NCBI GenBank assembly: GCA_001917175.1
Contig: MNTV01000033.1
Location: forward strand, 26,623-48,786
DNA length: 22,164 nt
DNA from: Azospirillum sp. 51_20
GTDB taxonomy: Bacteria; Pseudomonadota; Alphaproteobacteria; RF32; CAG-239
Direction: 5' to 3'
Of this stretch, positions 14,533 through 22,164 are shown one piece after another; within the stretch, counting starts at the first letter, position 1, and every line of letters starts with the position of its first letter. The notes under the pieces were generated by a model, which did not search any database, was not told the DNA's origin, and was given only the letters and a program-made list of their open reading frames with translations. A program made the position numbers and the translations under genes.

Positions 14533-15549
14533 TTATCTGCCGAAAACGGCGTCTTTGAGGCGTTTGAGGGTGGCGCGGGCGACCGGTCGCGCTTTGGCGG
14601 CGCCTTCTTCCAGCATGCCTTCCACCTCATCGTAGTGAGCCATGTAGTAGTTGTATTTTTCCCGGGCGTCTCTTATCTCGCTGACAACGGCGTCAAGCAG
14701 CATGTTTTTGATGTGGCCGTAGCCGAGTCTGCCCTGCCGCAGGCCGTCGCCCATTTCCCGCAGTTGTTCGGGGGAAGCGATGGATTTGTAAATTTCATAA
14801 ACCAGAATTTCATCCGGGTTTTTGGGTTCTTCCATCGGCCGGGAGTCGGTTTTGATTGAAAAAATGGCTTTCTTGATTGCCTTGTCGTCTTCAAACAGCG
14901 GGATTACGTTACCGTAGGATTTGCTCATCTTGCGGCCGTCGATGCCGGGAACGACCGCCACGTTTTCGTCGATCGAATATTCCGGCAGCACCAACAATTG
15001 TTTGTTGTAATGAGCATTGATGGCGCCGGCGATGTCGCGGGCGATTTCCACGTGCTGCACCTGATCCTTGCCGACCGGCACGATATCAGTGTCATAAGCA
15101 AGGATGTCGGCGGCCATCAGCGTGGGGTAAGTATAGAGTCCCATGTTGATGCCGTCGTCATCGGGTTTGCCGGCTTCGCGGTTGCGGTCGACCGCGGCTT
15201 TGTAGGCGTGCGCCTTGTTCATAAAGCCTTTTGGCGTATAGGCATACAGGATGGTGGTGATTTCCGGAATTTCCGCAATGTCCGACTGACGATAGAAAAC
15301 CGAACGGGAAGGGTCGAGGCCGGCTGCCAGGTAGATGCAGGCGATCTCTTTGAGTTTCTGGTTTAAGACCGCCGGGTCTTTCTCCGCGTTGATGGCATGA
15401 TAATCGGCAATGAACATGTAATGCTTTCCGCCGGCGTCAAGCGCCTGATGTCCCAGCCGGATGGCCGGTTTGATGGCGCCGAGATAGTTGCCGAGATGCG
15501 GTGTTCCGGTCGGCTTCACACCGGTTAAAACTTTTTTGTCTTCAAACAT
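14533..15549 (-). CDS. trpS: Tryptophanyl-tRNA synthetase
   Basis: A 338-residue class I aminoacyl-tRNA synthetase that charges tRNA-Trp in the cytoplasm; the length is usual for bacterial TrpRS. The HIGH-type motif is TPHLGNYLGA near residue 16, and KMSKS is intact in GRKMSKSYGN near residue 210. Other family stretches include VFYRQSDI, PVGKDQVQHVEIARDIA and YPTLMAADIL. The ATG follows AGAGG by about 10 bases. It is divergent from serS across a 97-base gap. Confidence 0.96.
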   Translation of the reverse strand: MFEDKKVLTGVKPTGTPHLGNYLGAIKPAIRLGHQALDAGGKHYMFIADYHAINAEKDPAVLNQKLKEIACIYLAAGLDPSRSVFYRQSDIAEIPEITTILYAYTPKGFMNKAHAYKAAVDRNREAGKPDDDGINMGLYTYPTLMAADILAYDTDIVPVGKDQVQHVEIARDIAGAINAHYNKQLLVLPEYSIDENVAVVPGIDGRKMSKSYGNVIPLFEDDKAIKKAIFSIKTDSRPMEEPKNPDEILVYEIYKSIASPEQLREMGDGLRQGRLGYGHIKNMLLDAVVSEIRDAREKYNYYMAHYDEVEGMLEEGAAKARPVARATLKRLKDAVFGR

Positions 15550-15646
15550 TTTTTGTCGGTCCTCTTAAAATTTTTATTGTATTTATTTGTAAAATTGATA
15601 CTCTGTCCGCGTTTATAAATCAATCAAAAAACTAAGGACATGTGAA

Positions 15647-16924
15647 ATGCTGGATATAAAATTCATTATCGAAAATCAGAAACTGGTGGAAGAAGGCATT
15701 GCCAAAAAAGGTTTGTCCGTCGACATTCCCGCCCTGATCGCCCTGCATTTGGACATCAACAAGCTGAAAACCTCTTCTCAGGCGTTGGCCGAAGAAAAGA
15801 ACCGGCTGAGCAATTCGATCAAATCCGCTTCCGCGGAAGAACGTCCGGCAATCATCGCCAAAAGCAAAGCCCTCGGCGAAGAACTGAAGGTTGAACTGGA
15901 AAAACTGGCGGTTGAACAGAAAAAGTTTGACGATATCATGTGGCGCATGCCCAACCTGCCGAGCCCGGAAAGCCCGGTCGGCGCCGACGACAGCGAAAAC
16001 GTGGTTCGCCGCCGCGTGGGCGAGCCGACAAAGTTTGACTTCACGCCCCGCGACCATGTCGAACTGATGGAATTAAACGGCTGGAGCGAAATGGAACGGA
16101 TCACCAAAGTCTGCGGTTCCCGCACCTATGCCATTACCGGAGAGCTGGCGCGGTTGGAACTGGCGATTCATCTGCTGGTAATGGACAAGCTGGCGGAAAA
16201 CGGCTTCCGCGTAATTACCGTGCCTTCGCTGTCCAAGGAAAAGCCGCTTTACGGCCAGGGATATCTGCCGTTTGCCCGTGATGAAATTTATTACATGCCC
16301 GAAGACGACCTTTATTTGTCGGGAACGGCCGAACTGATTTTGAACTCACTCAGAGCCGACGAAATCATTCCCGAAAACGAACTGCCGATTCTTTATGCCG
16401 GCTTTTCTCCCTGCTTCCGCCGCGAGGCCGGTGCCGCCGGCAAAGATACCCGCGGGCTGACCAGGGTTCACCAGTTTATGAAGACGGAACAGTTCGTTAT
16501 CTGCAAAAACGACGTTAACGAAAGCGAAAAGTGGCATCAGAAACTGCTGCAGATTTCCGAAGAGGTTTTGCAGGATCTGGAATTGCCTTATCAGGTGCTG
16601 GAAGTCTGCACCGGCGACATGGGTGCGCCCAAATACCGCCAATATGACCTTGAGGCCTGGGTGCCGAGCCAGAACTGCTATCGCGAAACCCACAGCTGTT
16701 CCAACATTACCGACTGGCAGGCCCGCCGTACCAACCTGCGTTATCGCGACAACGCCGACGGCAGAGTCAAATTCGTGCATACGCTGAACAATACCGGCAT
16801 TGCCACCCCGCGGGCGCTGGTGCCGTTCCTGGAAAATCATCAGCAGGCCGACGGCTCGGTTCGCATTCCGGAAAAGCTGCAGCCTTACATGATGGGCAAA
16901 AAGTTCATCGGCGGCAAAAAATAG
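15647..16924 (+). CDS. serS: Seryl-tRNA synthetase
   Basis: A 425-residue class II synthetase of typical length that charges tRNA-Ser (and tRNA-Sec if present). MLDIKFIIENQKLVEEGIAKKG begins the N-terminal tRNA-binding arm, whose long antiparallel coiled coil runs to about residue 100. The catalytic domain has motif 2 in FRREAGAAGKDTRGLTRVHQF and motif 3 in TGIATPRALVPFLENHQ. The ATG follows AAGGA by 8-9 bases. Confidence 0.96.
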   Translation: MLDIKFIIENQKLVEEGIAKKGLSVDIPALIALHLDINKLKTSSQALAEEKNRLSNSIKSASAEERPAIIAKSKALGEELKVELEKLAVEQKKFDDIMWRMPNLPSPESPVGADDSENVVRRRVGEPTKFDFTPRDHVELMELNGWSEMERITKVCGSRTYAITGELARLELAIHLLVMDKLAENGFRVITVPSLSKEKPLYGQGYLPFARDEIYYMPEDDLYLSGTAELILNSLRADEIIPENELPILYAGFSPCFRREAGAAGKDTRGLTRVHQFMKTEQFVICKNDVNESEKWHQKLLQISEEVLQDLELPYQVLEVCTGDMGAPKYRQYDLEAWVPSQNCYRETHSCSNITDWQARRTNLRYRDNADGRVKFVHTLNNTGIATPRALVPFLENHQQADGSVRIPEKLQPYMMGKKFIGGKK

Positions 16925-16935
16925 ACGCATAAAGG

Positions 16936-16961
16936 CAAAACCCCGGGTTTCCAGGGTTTTG
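16936..16961 (+). terminator. Probable terminator of serS
   Basis: CAAAACCC (16936-16943) pairs with GGGTTTTG (16954-16961), and a further GTTTTG follows. The stem is AT-rich at its base and the T-tract is short, so efficiency is uncertain. Confidence 0.6.
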
Positions 16962-17036
16962 TTTTGCAATCTTTCTCCTTCGGCCGGACCGGGAGGAGAA
17001 ATTTTTCCGCAGGATACAAAAGTTTCCGATGAAAAA

Positions 17037-17064
17037 TTGACAAAAAAACGAAGCCGTATATAAT
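17037..17064 (+). promoter_or_regulatory. Strong sigma-70 promoter of the giant LRR-like gene
   Basis: Consensus TTGACA (17037-17042), a 16-base spacer and consensus TATAAT (17059-17064) lie about 40 bases before the start codon. No palindromic operator is seen around it, so expression may be constitutive. Confidence 0.85.
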
Positions 17065-17102
17065 TAAGAAAACGGCCAAAGACGGATTTTGCGGGGGAAA
17101 AT

Positions 17103-20100
17103 ATGAGTAATCAGGTATTGTTGGGGCAGGCGCTGCGGTCGATTGTCCTGAAAGGTTCAAAGGAAACCGAAGAGCGTTATGAACGGGAGTTGGCCGCGGC
17201 GGAAGCCGACCGCAAAAAGGCCGAAGCCGAATTCAGGGCCGCCGGCGCCGTCCGCATCAAGGAGATAAAACGGCGGATCGGAGAGCTTTCGTCAGAGATC
17301 AGACAGGCTGCGCCGGAACAAAAAAGAACGCTCGGCGAAGAAATCAAAAAGCTGAATGCTGAGATTGAGAGCCTGAAAACGCCGCCGGCCAACCGTTTTG
17401 CTTATCTTGACAGCGAAATCAAGGCCTATGCCGGCAGCCAGCTGCTGTTCAAGCCGCTGCTTTCGCCGCAGACGCTGGCAAAATACGGCGTTGCCTTTTC
17501 TTTTAACCGGCAGGGACGACTGGTGCTTGACGCCGACGAATTGCGCGAAAGTCCCCTCGGCGACAAAATCCGCTCCGGCGCCGATTATATTTTCGAACGC
17601 ACCCGCGAGCTTGGCGGGAAAATTACCCGTGCCGCCGACGTCAACAACATTGTGCTGATGGATGCCAAAAGGCTGTTGTCGAGGGAACCGGAAGAAATAG
17701 ATTTTGAACTGATTGAGGAGTGTCATAACGCGTTCAATGCGGAGAAGACCGAGCGGGAAAAGAAAAACAAGGAGCTTGCCCGCCGCCGTGAAGAAAGCCG
17801 CACCGGCATCAGGGTGATAAAAGAGTATCCCGACGGCTATTCGATGGTCGAAATGCTGCCGAGTCCGGTTTATGACGAAAACGGAAAACTGCTTCATCAT
17901 GTTTCGCTGAAATACGAATCCGACGAGATGGGGCACTGCGTCGGCCGCGGGGGATATAACGACCGTATCGGCACCGAAGGCTGGCATTTTTATTCGCTGC
18001 GCGGCCCGAACGAGGACGGCGTGTTGGTGCCGCACTGTACGATTTCGATAGAAAACGGCCGCCTGGCGCAAATCAAAGGCAACTCCAACCTGGCGGTCAA
18101 AAACCGTTATGTGGCCGACGTGCGCGATTTTGTGCAGTCGCTTGACATGCCGATTCCCGATTCGGAAAAAGAACGCATCGGTTATGTAAAAGACGTTAAC
18201 AGACGGGAAGTCGACCTGTTTGATTTGCAGCCGGGAACGGAACTGGAGAGTCTGAAGCTTGCGGCCGGCGATTATAAGGGCATCCGGTTGCAAAATGTTG
18301 CCCGGGTCGGCCGTCTGAGTTTTGAAGGCAAAGTCGACCTCAGGGATTACCGCGAGGCGGCGGCAATCGGCCGTATCGATTCCCTGACGCTGGAAACGGC
18401 GGAAGACGCGGCCTTGTATGATCAGGTGCCGCTCAATGCCGGCAAACTGCTGATCACCGGCGGCATTCTGCCGCGGCATCTGGGACGGGCCGAAACCGTT
18501 GTGCTGGGCAAAGATGCAAAAGCGGACTTTTCCCGCGACTGGGAGAACGTCCGCCGGCTGGAACTGAACGATGAAACCGTTCTTGACGCCCGGCGGCTGC
18601 CGGTGTTTGCCGAAGGGATCAAAGGCGGCGTCTGGCATCATGTGGAAAATCTGACAACGTTTGAATTGTTGAACAAAATGCTCGGAAGCGAATGGACGGC
18701 TGCTCATTGCCGGGTTGAAAACGGCAAGACGATTGTTGATGCCGACCTGGACTTAAGCGGCCGCGGCCTTGTCCGGCTGCCGCCGGATATGAAAAATACG
18801 ATAGTTCTGGGAACGCTTGATTTGTCGGACAACCGGCTGGACGACGTCAGTGCGCCGCTTGCGTATCCGGATTGCGAAAGAATGATTTTGCGGAACGGTT
18901 TCGGCGTATATAATCCCGATCGTTTTGAAGCGCTGCCGTATTTGGCGGAGGGAATAGACTGCCGTCCCCGGGACGTATATCTGGAAAACCGCAATTTGGC
19001 CGAAGTGCTGGACAAATTTGCTCTGATCGACAGGGCGCGGATTAAAAACGAAAACGGCCGTTTTATAATTGACGGCGACCTGGATCTGGATTCGCTGAAT
19101 ACGTTTGACGGTTCCGGTTTTCCCGGCCGTAACATTGAGAACATTGAAGTGACGGGGCGGTTTACGGCGTTGCCCGAAATGACAGAATATCCTTCCTGTC
19201 GCACGCTTTGCCTGAGAGCTCTGCCGCAGGACGTTACGGTGTCTGATCAAACGGAAAAGGTGGTGTTTTTGCCGTCCCGCGAACATATAAGCAGGTTGAA
19301 AGGCAAAAATCTGAAACGGGTTGTTTTCAATGACTGCTATCTGACCTGCGCGGATTTGCATAAATTTGATCCCGGCATCAGTTATGAAGGAACTTTTTAC
19401 TTAAAGGACGAGCCGGAAGCGGAAAAACCGGCAATGCAAGACTTCTCCGGCCTGCGGTTTGAAGGCATGTTAACAATTTCCGGCACCTGCAACATTGAAG
19501 GCATCAGTCGTTTGCCCCATTGTAAAAAAGTGAATTTTCACGGGCGCGTAACGGAAAAGGAACTGCTGATACTGCATCCCGAAACCGAAGAACTGCTCTG
19601 TCCCGACACGTTTGATTTGGATATGCTTCCCACCGGCAGCCGTTTGAAATATATTTCTCTCAACAGCAATTTTTATCACCGGAAAAAGGAGGAGTATACG
19701 GATTTTCTGCGTCGGGCTTCCGAGCGCGGAATCGTGTGCGGCTACGGCATTGAACCCGACTTGTCGCAGGATTTGTCCGATTGTCTGTTGAAAAAGGTTG
19801 AGCTTCGTTGGGATGAGAAACATAAGGACATTTCAACCCTGCCGCAGGCGGAAGAACTGTGCATACTCAGTCCCGCTTACGGTTTTGACAATCGTTTTTT
19901 AAAAGATGCTTCGTCATCTCTGAAAGTGTTGGACCTGTCCTATATGCGCGGTCCTGTCGATTTTTCGGCACTGCCGCGGGATGTCGCTTTGCGGGAACTT
20001 TCCCTTGGCGACAGTCCGATGCAAAACGATATTCTCGGGCAGCTGCCGAAATCGCTTGAATCAATCCGGTTTCTGCGTTGTTCGGGCAATCCTGATCTGG

Positions 20101-20867
20101 AACCGATTAACCATATGCCGAATTTGCAGCGTCTTGACGTTTCCCAGATGACGCTCCCGGCCGACGCGCTCGACCGGATTGACCCCGATCGTTTGGCAGC
20201 GCTTGAGGTGAGTGGCGACACCGGTTTGGTCATGCGGGCGGAGGAGATCGTTGCCATCCGTCGGCTGCCGCCGTCAAAGGAAAATGATCAGATCAGGAAA
20301 ATGCATGAGTGGCTGACGACGGAAAACAAGGAAGTGCCCTATTTTGTCCGGCAGGTTGTTTTTTACGGAACGGCCGGAGAGATATTGTCCGGCAAACATC
20401 CGCAGGCGGTTACGGCGGAGGAAATCGCCGCCAGGGTCAAAGGCGTGGAAAACTTCATGCTGGACAACTGTGCCAAAATCATCATGGCGGAAGAACGCGG
20501 ACACAAAACCGGCAGCGAAAAGGCCGGTCGCGCCGTTTTGGGGGAAAACAAAGGGAAAAAGCCCGGTTTCTACGGTCATGTCACCGGTTATTATACGCAT
20601 AGTCCCGATATTTCCAAAGCCGGCAAAATCGCCAGGTCGGTTTTGACCCGCAGTATCCGCCATCATCCTGATTTTGCCAAAGCGGAAGAACTTGTTGCCG
20701 GCCGTCTGTCCGCGCATGCCCGAAATTTGCAGTTGAATTTCAACCGGCAGCTGACGGATCGGGGACAAACGCTCAAAGCTTACGTCAATGCCGCACGGTA
20801 CAACCAAGGCAATGCCGGTTTTAACGCTGCGGTTCGAAAAATGCACGAGTACAAAAGATACGGCTGA
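17103..20867 (+). CDS. Giant PcfJ-motif / leucine-rich-repeat-like protein
   Basis: A 1254-residue protein with no signal peptide or membrane helix. The start ATG follows GCGGGGGAAAAT. Residues about 15-95 form a charged coiled coil. Around residues 265-345 lies a PcfJ-like motif: DEMGHCVGRGGYNDRIG, WHFYSLRGPNEDG, PHCTISIENGRLAQIKGN. PcfJ-type domains occur in proteins of phages and conjugative elements, and their biochemical role is not known to me. From about 370 to 1060 there are irregular leucine-rich-repeat-like units, for example TLDLSDNRLDDV, LKVLDLSYMRGPVDFSALP and LQRLDVSQM, suggesting a solenoid for binding another macromolecule. The last 180 or so residues are helical and basic, ending GFNAAVRKMHEYKRYG. 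DNA for this tail is repeated downstream. It stands alone with its own promoter. An intracellular effector or host-interaction protein is possible, but no secretion signal is seen. Confidence 0.8.
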   Translation: MSNQVLLGQALRSIVLKGSKETEERYERELAAAEADRKKAEAEFRAAGAVRIKEIKRRIGELSSEIRQAAPEQKRTLGEEIKKLNAEIESLKTPPANRFAYLDSEIKAYAGSQLLFKPLLSPQTLAKYGVAFSFNRQGRLVLDADELRESPLGDKIRSGADYIFERTRELGGKITRAADVNNIVLMDAKRLLSREPEEIDFELIEECHNAFNAEKTEREKKNKELARRREESRTGIRVIKEYPDGYSMVEMLPSPVYDENGKLLHHVSLKYESDEMGHCVGRGGYNDRIGTEGWHFYSLRGPNEDGVLVPHCTISIENGRLAQIKGNSNLAVKNRYVADVRDFVQSLDMPIPDSEKERIGYVKDVNRREVDLFDLQPGTELESLKLAAGDYKGIRLQNVARVGRLSFEGKVDLRDYREAAAIGRIDSLTLETAEDAALYDQVPLNAGKLLITGGILPRHLGRAETVVLGKDAKADFSRDWENVRRLELNDETVLDARRLPVFAEGIKGGVWHHVENLTTFELLNKMLGSEWTAAHCRVENGKTIVDADLDLSGRGLVRLPPDMKNTIVLGTLDLSDNRLDDVSAPLAYPDCERMILRNGFGVYNPDRFEALPYLAEGIDCRPRDVYLENRNLAEVLDKFALIDRARIKNENGRFIIDGDLDLDSLNTFDGSGFPGRNIENIEVTGRFTALPEMTEYPSCRTLCLRALPQDVTVSDQTEKVVFLPSREHISRLKGKNLKRVVFNDCYLTCADLHKFDPGISYEGTFYLKDEPEAEKPAMQDFSGLRFEGMLTISGTCNIEGISRLPHCKKVNFHGRVTEKELLILHPETEELLCPDTFDLDMLPTGSRLKYISLNSNFYHRKKEEYTDFLRRASERGIVCGYGIEPDLSQDLSDCLLKKVELRWDEKHKDISTLPQAEELCILSPAYGFDNRFLKDASSSLKVLDLSYMRGPVDFSALPRDVALRELSLGDSPMQNDILGQLPKSLESIRFLRCSGNPDLEPINHMPNLQRLDVSQMTLPADALDRIDPDRLAALEVSGDTGLVMRAEEIVAIRRLPPSKENDQIRKMHEWLTTENKEVPYFVRQVVFYGTAGEILSGKHPQAVTAEEIAARVKGVENFMLDNCAKIIMAEERGHKTGSEKAGRAVLGENKGKKPGFYGHVTGYYTHSPDISKAGKIARSVLTRSIRHHPDFAKAEELVAGRLSAHARNLQLNFNRQLTDRGQTLKAYVNAARYNQGNAGFNAAVRKMHEYKRYG

Positions 20868-21354
20868 CCGGCTGCATATGTCTGTAATTTGCAGGCGAGT
20901 TTCAACCGGCAGCAGGCAGCCGGGCAGAGCTTGCCGCTCAAGTTTACGCTGCACGATACAGCCAAAACAGCGCCGGTTTTAACGCTGCGGTTTGAAAAAT
21001 GCACGAGCATAAAAGATACGGCTGAATGCCGGCACATGCTTAGAATTTGCCGTTGAGTTTCAACCGGCGGCAGGCAGCCGGGCAGAGCTTGCCGCTCAAG
21101 TTTACGCTGCGCGATACAGCCAAAACAGCGCCGGTTTTAACGCTGCGGTTTGAAAAATGCACGAGTACAAAAGATACGGCTGACCGGCTGCATATGTCTG
21201 TAATTTGCCGTTGAGTTTCAACCGGCGGCAGGCAGCCGGGCAGAGCTTGCCGCTCAAGTTTATGCTGCACGATACAGCCAAAACAGCGCCGGTTTTAACG
21301 CTGCGGTTTGAAAAATGCACGAGCATAAAAGATACGGCTGAATGCCGGCACATG
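20719..21354 (+). repeat. Four tandem copies of the tail-coding unit (about 158 bp)
   Basis: Copy 1 (20719-20880, 162 bp) is the 3' end of the giant gene, its stop and 13 bases beyond. Copies 2 (20881-21038), 3 (21039-21196) and 4 (21197-21354) are 158 bp each and lie after the stop. Copies 2-4 share a deleted base just after CTCAA and a CGA to TGA change, so they cannot encode the intact tail. Copies 1 and 3 end alike, as do 2 and 4, so a 316-bp dimer was duplicated after the first duplication. Confidence 0.93.
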
Positions 21355-21424
21355 GTTTTGGGATTTTTTTTTCGCACAAAAGGCGGAATTAAATTTCCGC
21401 TTGCCTGACATCGGTTATTTTTTT

Positions 21425-21697
21425 ATGTTGCATTTTTCTTTTCTTTTTCTTTGTTTCTTTCCTTCCTCTTTTTTCCATTTCCTTTCCTTTTTTCTTGTTT
21501 TACTCCTCTTTCCCTTGTTTCCTTCTTTCTTTTTTCTTCCCGTTCCTCTATCTCTTTTCTCTTTTCTCTTTTTTCTTTTTTCTTGTTTTACTCCTCTTTC
21601 CCTTGTTTTCTCCTTTCCTTTTTCTTTTGCTCTTTCCTCCTTTTTCCTTTGTTTTTCCCTCTCTTTTTCTCTCTTCCTTTCTCTCTTTTTCCCCAGT
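21425..21697. repeat. Long polypyrimidine/polypurine tract
   Basis: About 270 bases that are almost entirely C and T on the plus strand, with only occasional G or A. A 33-base segment at 21488-21520 is repeated exactly at 21576-21608, so the tract has grown by internal duplication. Open frames across it are composition artefacts. Such strand asymmetry can form triplex (H-DNA) structures. Confidence 0.85.
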
Positions 21698-22068
21698 GAG
21701 ATTCAAAACAAGTTCAAAATAATCAATCCGTCGAGCCATTCCGTATACCGCAAAGCTTACGCTTATATACCGATAAGTTCTTCCTTATGGATAGAACCGT
21801 TATATCGAAACCTTCGGACAACTATGCTGAATTTTCCCGGTTTTCGGGTTGAATTTGTTCCGGCATCTTATGCTCTGCTTTGAGTCTTTCGCATTTTTTA
21901 TTTTTCTCTGTTTCCTTTATTTCTCTTTCTTTCCCGTTGTTTGGGTGAGATCTATGAATTTGCTCATTTTATTTGCTTGCGGAATGACGGAGCCGAGCGG
22001 TTTCTGCTTATGTGCGGAGGCTTTTTCTGTCATGATTCCGGCAGGCGAGGTCTTGACGAATTGAGAAA
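21698..22068. other. Intergenic region without a supported gene
   Basis: No gene is recognised. A smaller T/C-rich patch occurs at about 21887-21945. The short open frames across it lack ribosome sites and recognisable protein features. Confidence 0.5.
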
Positions 22069-22164
22069 TTCCTTCTCCTTCTCCTTCTCCTTCTCCTTCT
22101 CCTTCTCCTTCTCCTTCTCCTTCTCCTTCTCCTTCTCCTTCTCCTTCTCCTTCTCCTTCTCCTT
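22069..22164. repeat. (CCTTCT)n hexanucleotide microsatellite
   Basis: From 22071 to the window end there are about 15.7 perfect units of CCTTCT; read on the other strand the unit is AAGGAG. The array has no interruptions and is cut off by the window end, so its full length is unknown. Confidence 0.95.

Noticed and set aside
17292..18707. A 471-codon open frame on the minus strand inside the giant gene
   Set aside because: It is antisense to a continuous 1254-codon frame with promoter and ribosome site, and shows no recognisable motif.
20719..21354. Possible CRISPR array
   Set aside because: The units are 158-162 bp with no short conserved repeat separated by unique spacers, and no cas genes are near.
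20274..21377. Repetitive minus-strand open frames across the tail repeats
   Set aside because: They are the reverse complement of the 158-bp units and share their period; no start signals support them.
21401..21883. A 160-codon Phe/Ser/Leu-rich frame that looks like a membrane protein
   Set aside because: Its composition comes entirely from the polypyrimidine tract; all frames there look alike and no ribosome site is present.

Overview
The window looks like chromosomal DNA of a Gram-negative bacterium, probably a host-associated member of the Pseudomonadota. The evidence is lipoprotein signal peptides, an MliC-like lysozyme inhibitor, a beta-barrel outer-membrane protein, and a CecR-YbhGFSR type efflux operon in the same gene order as in Escherichia coli. 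The genus cannot be named from the sequence alone. Most genes from about 3.9 kb onward are GC-rich. The first 3.9 kb is strikingly AT-rich and looks foreign or rapidly evolving.

Region 1 (1-3900, minus strand) is an AT-rich island. It holds a broken gene for an RTX/FrpC-like calcium-binding protein with a hydrophobic, glycine-rich N-terminal half, and three unrelated small multi-pass membrane proteins. Two direct repeats, 100 bp from the 3' end of the toxin-like gene and 24 bp from near its 5' end, also flank the second membrane-protein gene. This suggests that the body of a second copy was lost or replaced. My best reading is a toxin/immunity-type cassette array in which the constant part is C-terminal, as expected for type I secretion, and the variable part is N-terminal.

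Region 2 (4.0-5.9 kb) has a class A (A2-like) beta-lactamase. It is followed by a metal-responsive unit: a promoter carrying two perfect CsoR-type palindromes, a 49-residue metallothionein-like protein with 14 cysteines, and the CsoR repressor gene. An MliC-like lipoprotein lies on the other strand.

Region 3 (6.0-11.5 kb, minus strand) is a five-gene operon with overlapping start/stop codons: TetR/CecR regulator, HlyD-type adaptor, tandem-ATPase ABC protein and two ABC-2 permeases. The first permease has a one-base frameshift. The regulator's start region is tandemly duplicated, giving three in-frame starts, each with its own ribosome site.

Region 4 (11.7-14.5 kb) holds small genes: a DUF1653-like protein, an outer-membrane protein with a 10-base poly-G tract that could switch its C-terminus, a 49-residue lipoprotein, a nucleotidyltransferase-fold protein and an iron-sulfur-type flavoprotein.

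Region 5 (14.5-16.9 kb) contains the housekeeping genes trpS and serS, arranged divergently.

Region 6 (17.0-22.2 kb) has a 1254-residue protein with a coiled coil, a PcfJ-like motif, a long leucine-rich-repeat-like region and a helical tail. It has its own strong promoter. Three decayed 158-bp copies of its tail-coding DNA follow in tandem, then a polypyrimidine tract and a hexanucleotide (CCTTCT)n microsatellite that runs to the window end.
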